Source: an uncultured bacterium (GTDB lineage Bacteria; Bacteroidota; Ignavibacteria; Kapaibacteriales; UBA4661). Taken from it: 38,518 nucleotides of DNA. Positions within the stretch are counted from its first letter, which is position 1; each line of letters opens with the position of its first letter. The stretch is taken from positions 1-38,518 of the forward strand of contig CALCNX010000061.1 of assembly GCA_937899715.1 (NCBI GenBank), written 5' to 3'. Positions 8,403 through 15,285 of the stretch are shown here, piece after piece. The translations under genes and the position numbers were made by a program. The notes below the pieces were generated by a model. It was given only the letters and a program-made list of their open reading frames with translations, was not told the origin of the DNA and searched no databases.

Positions 8403-9125
8403 TTACCAGCCAAACCGTATAAAACCACCAACGCTCACATTGGGTGTATATCCGCCGTATAGTACAGCAGGATAATTTCCTTGTATTGCCGTGGGAGTGC
8501 CGAAAAGATGTGCTTGCGCTCGAAAACCAATATCCAGATTATTACTGAGGGGTACAAGATAATCTACTTTCAAATGCGCACCCCATTGCTGATACGAAGA
8601 CAAAATATCACGTGACTCAAACACACCTTGGGCGTTTGGAAGAAAGCCTGTGCCCGCAAGAGAATTACTCTGCAAGGAAACGCCGCCACCTATACGAAGC
8701 CGTTCTAGACCATAAACGCTTCCTGCAAACGGCGTAAACATTGCCGTAATATCACCTGTTTGCGTTTGCGAAACAAACCCGCCACCAAATGGTCCGTATC
8801 GAGTATCTGAGCGTCCTGTAAAATGCACAGCAGCTTCCAGTTCAAACCAAGGAGCGAATTTATGCGAGTACATTGCCGAAAACATTGGTGTTAACCGCAA
8901 CGAAAAGAATCCTCTAGGAAGTACTTGGTGAAAACTTAGTCCGAAAGTGAAAAAATCCTGTGGAGGAGTTGCCTGAGCGGTACTTACTTGTACGGTGCTT
9001 TCTTGCTGTGGATAAAACAATGGTTGGCTTTGCAACTGTGCTTCTTGCGAAAAAACATTAACACCAAAGAATATAACTGCAAAGAATGTCGCGCAAACCT
9101 GTTGAAATCTTGATATTCTAGTCAT
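8403..9125 (-). CDS. Small outer-membrane barrel protein, 240 aa (paralogue of next gene)
   Basis: Signal peptide ending VNVFSQ (near residue 27), then a barrel-like body with strands of alternating residues and a C-terminal GGFIRFGW. The final aromatic residue is the usual recognition signal for the BAM barrel-insertion machinery. I chose ATG at 9125; the frame opens at a TTG two codons earlier. It is clearly related to 9177-9908: both contain GAHLK-[VF]-[DE]-YL-[VI]-PLS and a matching [AQ]-x-H-x-F-x-TP block, so they are tandem duplicates. Function unknown. Confidence 0.75.
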   Translation of the reverse strand: MTRISRFQQVCATFFAVIFFGVNVFSQEAQLQSQPLFYPQQESTVQVSTAQATPPQDFFTFGLSFHQVLPRGFFSLRLTPMFSAMYSHKFAPWFELEAAVHFTGRSDTRYGPFGGGFVSQTQTGDITAMFTPFAGSVYGLERLRIGGGVSLQSNSLAGTGFLPNAQGVFESRDILSSYQQWGAHLKVDYLVPLSNNLDIGFRAQAHLFGTPTAIQGNYPAVLYGGYTPNVSVGGFIRFGW

Positions 9126-9176
9126 AGTCAAAAAAGAAATGGGTTGAAGAATGGAGACAGAACCTCATGTTTAGAA

Positions 9177-9908
9177 TTACCAATTACCACGCACAAAAAA
9201 GCCGATACCTGCCGAACCACCAAGCGAACCCGGCATATACGTTGTGCCGGAGAACGGAGTCGAAAAAGCATGAATCTGCCCACGCAATCCAAAGTCTAAT
9301 TTTTGACTAAGCGGAATTAAATATTCAAATTTCAAATGTGCGCCCAGCGAACCGGAGTCATATATTTGCATAGGTGTACGGGTTACCACACCATTCTGGT
9401 CTGTACTTGTAGAGCTTCCACCCGCAAAACTATGCTGCATAAAGGACACACCCGCCCCTATGCGAAATCGGTCGGAAGCATCAAAAAGCCGGAACATCAA
9501 GGTTGCATCGCCTATCCACGCATTAGAGAATCGCATATCTTGTTCGCCTCCATTAGTACGCCCCAAATAGTTCAACGATGCTTCTATATCAAGCATAGGC
9601 GAAAGTGAGTAAGCATAGAGCGCCGAAAACATAGCACCGTTGCCACCCAGCGTCGGTGTACCACCAGCAAAACTCAGCCCTATTCCGGCATGATGCCGCA
9701 AGAAGGTAATAGATTCCTTGTCGCTAACTAATTTTTCCTGACCAAATGCTGCGCCAATCGAAGAGAAAAAAGCGAATGTACTTCCGAGTAAAACAGTAAA
9801 TATTGCACAAACAACGCTTCGGTAACGTTTGCTATGGAAGAAGCCCATGACATTTATCAAAAAAGTGAAAAAAACGATTGCTCTTACTCCAGACACATGA
9901 GTTGACAT
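9177..9908 (-). CDS. Small outer-membrane barrel protein, 243 aa (paralogue of previous gene)
   Basis: Secreted barrel-type protein ending in GFFVRGNW, a C-terminal aromatic insertion signal. The hydrophobic signal segment runs at about residues 29-54 (VVCAIFTVLLGSTFAFFSS, then GAAFGQ). The ATG at 9908 gives a long N-terminus; the ATG at 9848 (MGFFHSKRYRS) would give a standard signal peptide and is probably the real start. The spacing to the downstream paralogue is 51 bp, so the pair is likely co-transcribed. Function unknown. Confidence 0.72.
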   Translation of the reverse strand: MSTHVSGVRAIVFFTFLINVMGFFHSKRYRSVVCAIFTVLLGSTFAFFSSIGAAFGQEKLVSDKESITFLRHHAGIGLSFAGGTPTLGGNGAMFSALYAYSLSPMLDIEASLNYLGRTNGGEQDMRFSNAWIGDATLMFRLFDASDRFRIGAGVSFMQHSFAGGSSTSTDQNGVVTRTPMQIYDSGSLGAHLKFEYLIPLSQKLDFGLRGQIHAFSTPFSGTTYMPGSLGGSAGIGFFVRGNW

Positions 9909-9927
9909 TTTTTTGCAAGAAATTTTA

Positions 9928-9957
9928 TTTGTGAAAGATGGCTACACTATAATTTTT
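9928..9957 (+). promoter_or_regulatory. Candidate promoter of purL
   Basis: TTTG (9928-9931), 18-bp spacer, TAATTTTT (9950-9957), a fair match to TTTG/TAnnTTTG. It would give a 5' leader of roughly 190 nt before the purL ATG. I see no purine riboswitch core in that leader. Confidence 0.4.
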
Positions 9958-10156
9958 TGCTCATGCTTTTCGGCAAGCACTTGCTTACAGAGCGGGCGCA
10001 ATCTACGCACACACTATTCACCATACAAGCACAGCGCGATGTGTTTAACAGCCGCTTAACATTTTTTACACTTTTTAACAGTCTATGCTTTTGTGCCGTC
10101 TGCAATGTTCGTAGATTTGCGCTGGAAATTATTTCTTCGACTATTGCTTCAATATC

Positions 10157-12451
10157 ATGACAACCGCTTCACATCTTTATTCTGAAATTACCGTCACGCA
10201 GGAAACCGCACAAGAACTGGGCTTACACGCCCACGAATTTGATGCAATAGTCAAAGTACTAGGACGCATTCCTACCTACACTGAACTCGGCATTTACAGT
10301 GTGATGTGGAGTGAGCACTGCTCATACAAAAATTCGATACTGGAATTGAAAAAACTACCTCGCTCAGGCGGCAGAATGTTGGTGGAAGCGGGCGAGGAAA
10401 ACGCTGGATTGATTGATATTGGGTCACATGGCGGAAAGCATTGGGCGTTGGCGTTCAAAATCGAAAGCCACAATCATCCCTCAGCCATCGAGCCTGTACA
10501 GGGTGCTGCCACTGGCGTTGGTGGTATTTTACGGGACATCTTCACGATGGGCGCACGTCCTGTGGCAGCACTTAACTCCTTACGTTTTGGTAATCTAGAT
10601 GGCGCATCTTCGGCACGCACAAAATTTCTTGTCAAAGGCGTGGTGAGCGGCATCTCCCATTATGGCAACGCTTTCGGTGTTCCAACTGTCGGCGGGGAAA
10701 TCTACTTTGACGACTGCTATACTGACAACCCGCTTGTGAATGCAATGGCGGTCGGCATTGTGGAAGTCGGCAAGACTGCTTCAGCAATTGCAGAAGGTGT
10801 AGGCAATCATGTCTTTATTTTAGGCAGCCGCACCGGACGCGATGGTATTCACGGTGCATCAATGGCATCGAAGGAGTTTGAGGAATCGCCCGAAAGTATG
10901 CGCCCCACAGTGCAGGTCGGCGACCCATTTGCAGAAAAAATGTTGCTCGAAGCCTCGCTGGAGTTGATAGAAAGCGGGGTTGTCTCCGGTATGCAGGATA
11001 TGGGTGCGGCAGGAATTTGCTGCTCCACATCCGAGATGAGCGCTAAATCAGGTACAGGAATGAACATCAACCTCGACCTCGTGCCGCTCCGCGAAGAGGG
11101 AATGAGCGCCTACGAAATAATGCTGTCCGAATCGCAAGAACGAATGTTAGTAGTCGTCCACAAAGGGCGCGAAAAAGAAGCAAAAGCCATTTGTGACAAA
11201 TGGGATGTGCCAATGACCCACATCGGAGAAGTGACGAATGACGGAATACTCCGTGTCTTCCGCAGTGGCAAGCAAGTGATTGAACTTCCCACAGAGTCCC
11301 TCGTGCTGGGCGGTGGCGCACCAGTCTATGAACGTGAGTGGCGGGAAGCTGCATACTTCCAAGAAACACAAAATTTTGACCTCAATCTTCTCCCCAGCAC
11401 GACACCACATAGCGAAGCCTTTTGGAAGATTCTTGCCTCGCCCACCGTTGCCTCCAAGCGCTGGGTCTATGAGCAATACGATACCGAAGTAGGCACAAAC
11501 ACAGTCATGCGAGCCAATGCCGATGCTGCGGTTATTCGCCTCAAAGAACTACCCGGCAAGGCAGTAGCTTTAACGACCGATTGCAATAGCCGTTATGTCT
11601 ATCTCAATCCGTATATGGGTGGCGTGATAGCCGTAGCAGAAGCTGCACGGAATGTGGCGTGTACCGGAGCGGAACCCGTTGCTATTACAAACTGCTTGAA
11701 CTTTGGCAATCCGTACAATCCTGAAGTGTATTGGCAATTCCGCGAGGCGCTGCGCGGTATGGGGGATGCGTGTAGGGCGTTCGGAACACCCGTAACAGGC
11801 GGCAATGTGAGCTTCCACAATGAATCAAAAGCGGCAATCAAAGCTGGACGCGCAGGCAGAACGGTATTCCCAACACCAACAATCGGTATGGTCGGTATTA
11901 TTGAAGATGTTTCAACCGTGGTGGGTAACGGCTTTACACAGGCAGGTGACGCAATTATGCTCTTGGAAGCGCAGGAGAACCTGAAAAATTCGGGCTTAGG
12001 CGGTTCGGAATACCTAAAGCAAATTCATGAGATGATAACCGGCGACGCACCATATCTCGACATTGAAGCAGAGAAACGCCTTCAAGCCTTCATCATTGCT
12101 GCCATTCGCGGACGCTTGGTCAATGCTGCCCACGATACAGCCGAAGGCGGATTAGCAATTACTCTGGCGGAAATGGCAATTAACTCACGCGGAACGCTCG
12201 GCGCACATCTGGATTTGAAACGCGACGTGTCGGCAGGAGTTCTCTTCGGTGAGGTACAATCTCGTATTGTTGTTTCATTGTCGGATAAAAATATCGGCGA
12301 ACTTCAGACTTTTGCCGCTTCGCACAACATTAGGACAACACACATCGGAACAGTGGCAGAGAACGTGTTCAGCATCAAAGGCTGCCTTGATACAACGGTG
12401 AGCGAACTCAAGCGGGTCTATGAAACAGCTCTGCCGAATTTATTGCAGTAA
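10157..12451 (+). CDS. purL: Phosphoribosylformylglycinamidine synthase II
   Basis: Catalyses the ATP-dependent FGAR to FGAM step of purine synthesis. At 764 residues it is the small PurL type, lacking the glutaminase domain, so it needs PurQ and PurS, which are not in the window. Visible signatures are YSVMWSEHCSYKNS (near residue 50), ESHNHPSAIEPVQGAATGVGGILRDIFTMGARPVA (ATP-site His and Mg ligands, about 104-138), the second-half repeat TDCNSRYVYLNPYMGG, and VTGGNVSFHNES. The start at 10157 has no obvious Shine-Dalgarno, in keeping with most chromosomal genes here. It converges on metX with only 9 bp between stops. Confidence 0.95.
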   Translation: MTTASHLYSEITVTQETAQELGLHAHEFDAIVKVLGRIPTYTELGIYSVMWSEHCSYKNSILELKKLPRSGGRMLVEAGEENAGLIDIGSHGGKHWALAFKIESHNHPSAIEPVQGAATGVGGILRDIFTMGARPVAALNSLRFGNLDGASSARTKFLVKGVVSGISHYGNAFGVPTVGGEIYFDDCYTDNPLVNAMAVGIVEVGKTASAIAEGVGNHVFILGSRTGRDGIHGASMASKEFEESPESMRPTVQVGDPFAEKMLLEASLELIESGVVSGMQDMGAAGICCSTSEMSAKSGTGMNINLDLVPLREEGMSAYEIMLSESQERMLVVVHKGREKEAKAICDKWDVPMTHIGEVTNDGILRVFRSGKQVIELPTESLVLGGGAPVYEREWREAAYFQETQNFDLNLLPSTTPHSEAFWKILASPTVASKRWVYEQYDTEVGTNTVMRANADAAVIRLKELPGKAVALTTDCNSRYVYLNPYMGGVIAVAEAARNVACTGAEPVAITNCLNFGNPYNPEVYWQFREALRGMGDACRAFGTPVTGGNVSFHNESKAAIKAGRAGRTVFPTPTIGMVGIIEDVSTVVGNGFTQAGDAIMLLEAQENLKNSGLGGSEYLKQIHEMITGDAPYLDIEAEKRLQAFIIAAIRGRLVNAAHDTAEGGLAITLAEMAINSRGTLGAHLDLKRDVSAGVLFGEVQSRIVVSLSDKNIGELQTFAASHNIRTTHIGTVAENVFSIKGCLDTTVSELKRVYETALPNLLQ

Positions 12452-12460
12452 TCTCGTTTA

Positions 12461-13510
12461 TCAAGCATGAATGGCATATAAGAATTCTTGTAGAATCTCA
12501 GTCAACGCAGCAAACTCAATCAAAAAGCCGTCATGCCCATAGGGTGATGTTATCTCAACATACTCTGCTTCGGGGATGTGAGCGGCAAGAAATCGTTGTT
12601 CTTCGGGAGGGAATAAAATATCCGTAGAAATGCCCACAACGAGCGTCCGTGCTTGTATTTGTGCTAATGCTTTCTCCACACTACCACGCCCACGTCCGAC
12701 GTTGTGGCTGTCCATTGCTTTGGAAAGATGCCAGTAAGAATGAGCATTGAAGCGACGTGTGAGCTTTTCGCCTTGATATGCTTGATACGACGAAGCGCGA
12801 TAGCCGTCAACCTTTTCGTCTGTCTGTTCTTCTTGGGTTTTACTGAAGGTTTCGTAATTGCGATAGGAGAGTATCCCAATGGAGCGTGCTGCCTTTAATC
12901 CTGCCAGCCCTGCATCAAGGCGATCTTCAAAAAATGTAGCATCGGCTTCGAGCGCCAAACGCTGCGATTCATTAAACGCAATCCCCCACGGAGAGTGTTT
13001 GGCATTAGTCGCCATAGGAATAATTGCTTCAAAAACAGTTGGCTCTTGAATAGCCCATTCCAAAAGCTGTTGACCACCCATAGAACCACCCAAGCCCACC
13101 TGAATTTTTTCAATTCCCAATTCTTTGCGCAAGAGAATATGCGCCTTCACTATATCGCGCACGGTTACTTGTGGGAACAAACGAAAATAAGGAGTACCAG
13201 TCGTAGGATTGATACTGCTTGCGCCGGATGAACCATAACAGGAACCTAGCATATTTGCACAAATGATAAAATATTCTTCGGGGTCGAACAAACGTCCTTT
13301 GCTGATAAGCCCGTCCCACCAGACCGCAGCATCGGAATTACCCGTGAGTGCATGACACACCCAGACGACGTTATCACGTGCCGCGTTCAGCTTGCCGTAG
13401 GTGTGGTAGCCAATCTCTAAAGAAGGAAGCGTAGCGCCGGATTCAAGAATAAACGGTGCATCAATGCACAAGGTTTGGTGCGGGGTAGAGATAAATTGCG
13501 GCATACTCAT
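12461..13510 (-). CDS. metX: Homoserine O-acetyltransferase
   Basis: Acetylates homoserine with acetyl-CoA, the committed step to methionine by direct sulfhydrylation. Alpha/beta-hydrolase fold: HALTG (residues 53-57), GSCYGSSGASSINP near 89, nucleophile elbow GGSMGG with Ser143, the acid Asp in ISTDILFPPEEQ and the His in YGHDGF. Length from ATG 13510 is 349 residues, normal for MetX. The open frame extends to 13591 but the extra residues are unlike any MetX N-terminus and would run through the hairpin at 13551-13585. It is the second gene of the metY-metX operon, 90 bp after metY, and so should share the leader attenuator at 15007-15200. Confidence 0.93.
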   Translation of the reverse strand: MSMPQFISTPHQTLCIDAPFILESGATLPSLEIGYHTYGKLNAARDNVVWVCHALTGNSDAAVWWDGLISKGRLFDPEEYFIICANMLGSCYGSSGASSINPTTGTPYFRLFPQVTVRDIVKAHILLRKELGIEKIQVGLGGSMGGQQLLEWAIQEPTVFEAIIPMATNAKHSPWGIAFNESQRLALEADATFFEDRLDAGLAGLKAARSIGILSYRNYETFSKTQEEQTDEKVDGYRASSYQAYQGEKLTRRFNAHSYWHLSKAMDSHNVGRGRGSVEKALAQIQARTLVVGISTDILFPPEEQRFLAAHIPEAEYVEITSPYGHDGFLIEFAALTEILQEFLYAIHA

Positions 13511-13550
13511 AATAAAGTGGTGATGAGGTAGAAAAACAGATGTACTGAAC

Positions 13551-13585
13551 AAAAGGGGGAGCGTAAGCAAAAACTCACGCTCCCC
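13551..13585 (-). terminator. Hairpin between metY and metX (partial terminator or stabiliser)
   Basis: GGGGAGCGT + GAG, 6-base loop, CTT + ACGCTCCCC: a 12-bp stem followed on the minus strand by CTTTTG. The T-run is short, so it may lower but not abolish readthrough into metX, or protect the metY mRNA 3' end. Confidence 0.5.
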
Positions 13586-13600
13586 AAACAACGAACTCTC

Positions 13601-14923
13601 TTACGCCGTAATGGCTACTAATGCCGCTTCAAATGCTTGTTGGAAATCGGCTTTAATGTCTTCGATATGCTCCAAGCCCACCGACACGCGCACTAAACCC
13701 GGCACAACACCTGCAACGCGTTGCTCCTCAGCGCTTAGCTGCTGATGCGTCGTTGTGGCAGGATGGATAACGAGCGTTTTTGCGTCGCCGACGTTTGCCA
13801 GATGGCTTGCAATCTTGAGATTGTGAATAAAAGCGTCAGCAAGCTCAGCATCACCTTTGAGTTTAATTGCCAACACACCACCCGCACCGCGTGGGAGATA
13901 GCGCTTTGCAAGGGAATGATATTGGCTGGACTCTAAGCCCGGATAGTTCACGTATTCTACGGCAGGATGCTTCTCAAGCCACTGAGCAAGCGCAAGTGTG
14001 TTATGAGCATGACGCTCGGCGCGAAGAGAGAGCGTTTCCACACCTTGCAACAGCAAGAAAGCATTGAAAGGACTAAGCGCCGGACCGTGATCGCGCAAGC
14101 CCTCCACACGGGCACGAATAGCAAACGCGATATTGCCAAACGGTCCGTCCGTGCCGAAAACATCCCAGAAGCGTAAACCATGATAGCCTTCTGACGGCTC
14201 GGTAAATTGCGGGAATTTACCATTACCCCAGTTGAAATTGCCGCCGTCAATAATTGCACCGCCAATACTCGTGCCGTGTCCGCCGACCCATTTGGTAAGC
14301 GATTCGACGACCACATTTGCACCATGTTCAATCGGACGAGCGAAATAACCACCGGCACCAAAAGTATTATCCACAATAAGCGGAATGCCGTGCTTTTCGG
14401 CAAGCTGCGCAAACTTGTGAAAATCCGGGACGCTGAAGCCGGGATTGCCAATAGTTTCAAGATAAATGGCTTTCGTTTTTTCATCAATCAGTTTCTCAAA
14501 GTCTTCGGGCTTATCGCTTGCTGCGAAGCGGGCTTGGATGCCGAAGCGTTTGAAAGATACTTTGAACTGATTATACGTGCCTCCGTAGAGGTGCGGCGAC
14601 GAAACGAAATTATCGCCGACTTCGAGAATATTGGTAAGGGCGATAAACTGTGCCGCTTGTCCCGAAGCAACTGCCAGTGCTGCCACGCCGCCTTCAAGCG
14701 CAGCCAAGCGCTTTTCGAGAACATCCGTAGTAGGGTTCATAAGGCGAGTGTAGATATTACCAAATTTTTGCAACGCAAATAACTGCGCGGCATCGGTGGC
14801 ATCGTCAAAAACATACGATGTGGTTTGATAAATCGGTACAGCACGGGATTTTGTTGTGGGATCGGGCTGTTGACCGGCGTGCAATTGCAACGTCTCGAAG
14901 CGTAAACCTTGTGCATTACTCAT
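13601..14923 (-). CDS. metY: O-acetylhomoserine sulfhydrylase (PLP-dependent)
   Basis: Makes homocysteine from O-acetylhomoserine and sulfide. It is a Cys/Met-metabolism PLP enzyme: FETLQLHAGQQPDPTTKSRAVPIYQTTSY at the N-terminus, ASGQAAQF (87-93) for phosphate binding, LIVDNTFGAGGY (182-193) with the Asp that contacts the PLP ring, and SLTKWVGGHGTSIGG with the PLP Lys211. The 440 residues and the long insert relative to MetB/MetC are typical of MetY. ATG 14923 has AAGGAG 7 bases upstream; the frame runs on to 15109 through the terminator, so the longer start is wrong. First structural gene of the attenuator-controlled met operon. Confidence 0.95.
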   Translation of the reverse strand: MSNAQGLRFETLQLHAGQQPDPTTKSRAVPIYQTTSYVFDDATDAAQLFALQKFGNIYTRLMNPTTDVLEKRLAALEGGVAALAVASGQAAQFIALTNILEVGDNFVSSPHLYGGTYNQFKVSFKRFGIQARFAASDKPEDFEKLIDEKTKAIYLETIGNPGFSVPDFHKFAQLAEKHGIPLIVDNTFGAGGYFARPIEHGANVVVESLTKWVGGHGTSIGGAIIDGGNFNWGNGKFPQFTEPSEGYHGLRFWDVFGTDGPFGNIAFAIRARVEGLRDHGPALSPFNAFLLLQGVETLSLRAERHAHNTLALAQWLEKHPAVEYVNYPGLESSQYHSLAKRYLPRGAGGVLAIKLKGDAELADAFIHNLKIASHLANVGDAKTLVIHPATTTHQQLSAEEQRVAGVVPGLVRVSVGLEHIEDIKADFQQAFEAALVAITA

Positions 14924-15006
14924 GGAAAGTCTCCTTAAGTGAAAAAGAAAGATTAAAAATGAAGGATTGGTTCTATTGGATAAAAATCTGTTTGGCGAAT
15001 AAGGGC

Positions 15007-15046
15007 AAAAAAAAGCCGTCCTCACAAGTGTCGTGAGAACGGCTTT
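15007..15046 (-). terminator. Attenuator terminator in the metY leader
   Basis: On the minus strand AAAGCCGTTCTCAC (15046-15033), 7-base loop, GTGAGGACGGCTTT (15025-15012): 14 pairs with one G-U, running into eight Ts (15014-15007). It lies 84 bp upstream of the metY start and downstream of the leader-peptide stop, so without antitermination it would stop transcription before metY. Confidence 0.9.
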
Positions 15047-15114
15047 AATCAAAAGTTTCGATGAAATTTCTTTGGGTTCGATTCTATGATTGGGGCAACA
15101 CGTTCTCACGCCAC
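15028..15114 (-). promoter_or_regulatory. Antiterminator pairing that competes with the metY leader terminator
   Basis: The segment GTGGCGTGAGAACG (15114-15101), inside the leader reading frame at codons 29-34, is complementary to CGTTCTCACGACAC (15041-15028) at 13 of 14 positions, ten of them consecutive (15110-15101 with 15041-15032). The latter contains most of the terminator's 5' arm, so the two structures exclude each other. Seen directly in the sequence; the regulatory reading is inference from the trp/his-type attenuation model. Confidence 0.85.
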
Positions 15115-15200
15115 GGCATACAGCAGCACATCATCATGCACATTTGCATCATGACGGGTGCTGTTGCCAAGAGGGCGATATTGAATTGTGTGTTGCGCAT
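15084..15200 (-). CDS. Met/Cys-rich leader peptide of the metY-metX operon, 38 aa
   Basis: A 38-codon frame from ATG 15200 to TAG 15084-15086, between the promoter and the attenuator terminator. Residues 17-28 read MMQMCMMMCCCM: 7 Met and 4 Cys in 12 residues, against about 2% and 1% expected. Codons 29-34 form the antiterminator strand. A ribosome stalled on the Met/Cys codons for lack of charged tRNA leaves that strand free; a ribosome reaching the stop covers it and lets the terminator form. No strong Shine-Dalgarno is seen (GCATTGTTA before ATG), normal for this lineage. Too short to be an enzyme; a regulatory role is inferred from composition, place and RNA pairing. Confidence 0.85.
   Translation of the reverse strand: MRNTQFNIALLATAPVMMQMCMMMCCCMPWRENVLPQS
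15094..15168 (-). other. Leader hairpin over the Met/Cys codons (pause or anti-antiterminator)
   Basis: CAGCAC (15163-15158) pairs with GTGCTG (15129-15124), enclosing TCAT-G-ATGCA, AATG loop, TGCAT-G-ATGA: about 15 pairs across codons 13-26. In addition GGCAACA (15168-15162) is complementary to TGTTGCC (15100-15094), immediately after the antiterminator strand. These would be segments 1 and 2 of a classic attenuator. Confidence 0.65.
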
Positions 15201-15239
15201 TAACAATGCTTTTTTGATTTGTTGTTATTTGAACGCTTG

Positions 15240-15269
15240 CAATGTACAAATCGTTTTATACAAAGTCAA
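15240..15269 (-). promoter_or_regulatory. Promoter of the metY-metX leader
   Basis: TTGACT (15269-15264), 17-bp spacer, TACATT (15246-15241), one of the best matches to a housekeeping promoter in the window, and also TTGA-N19-TACATTG in Bacteroidota terms. Transcription would start near 15233, about 33 nt before the leader-peptide ATG. Confidence 0.7.
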
Positions 15270-15285
15270 GAATAAAGAATATTTT

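Noticed and set aside
9957..10160. Short frame ending in an ATGA overlap with purL
   Set aside because: It could be a coupled upstream frame, but it has no ribosome site, would begin at or before the predicted transcript start, and its sequence is unremarkable. No amino-acid run suggests attenuation.
14207..14782. 191-aa open frame antisense to metY
   Set aside because: A shadow of a strongly conserved gene on the other strand; no domain, and no ribosome site.
15007..15233. SAM riboswitch in the metY leader
   Set aside because: I looked for SAM-I (GGTGGAGGGA, GGCAACC context) and SAM-II (ATAAAGCTAA) cores and found none. The leader is instead almost wholly a translated frame plus a terminator.
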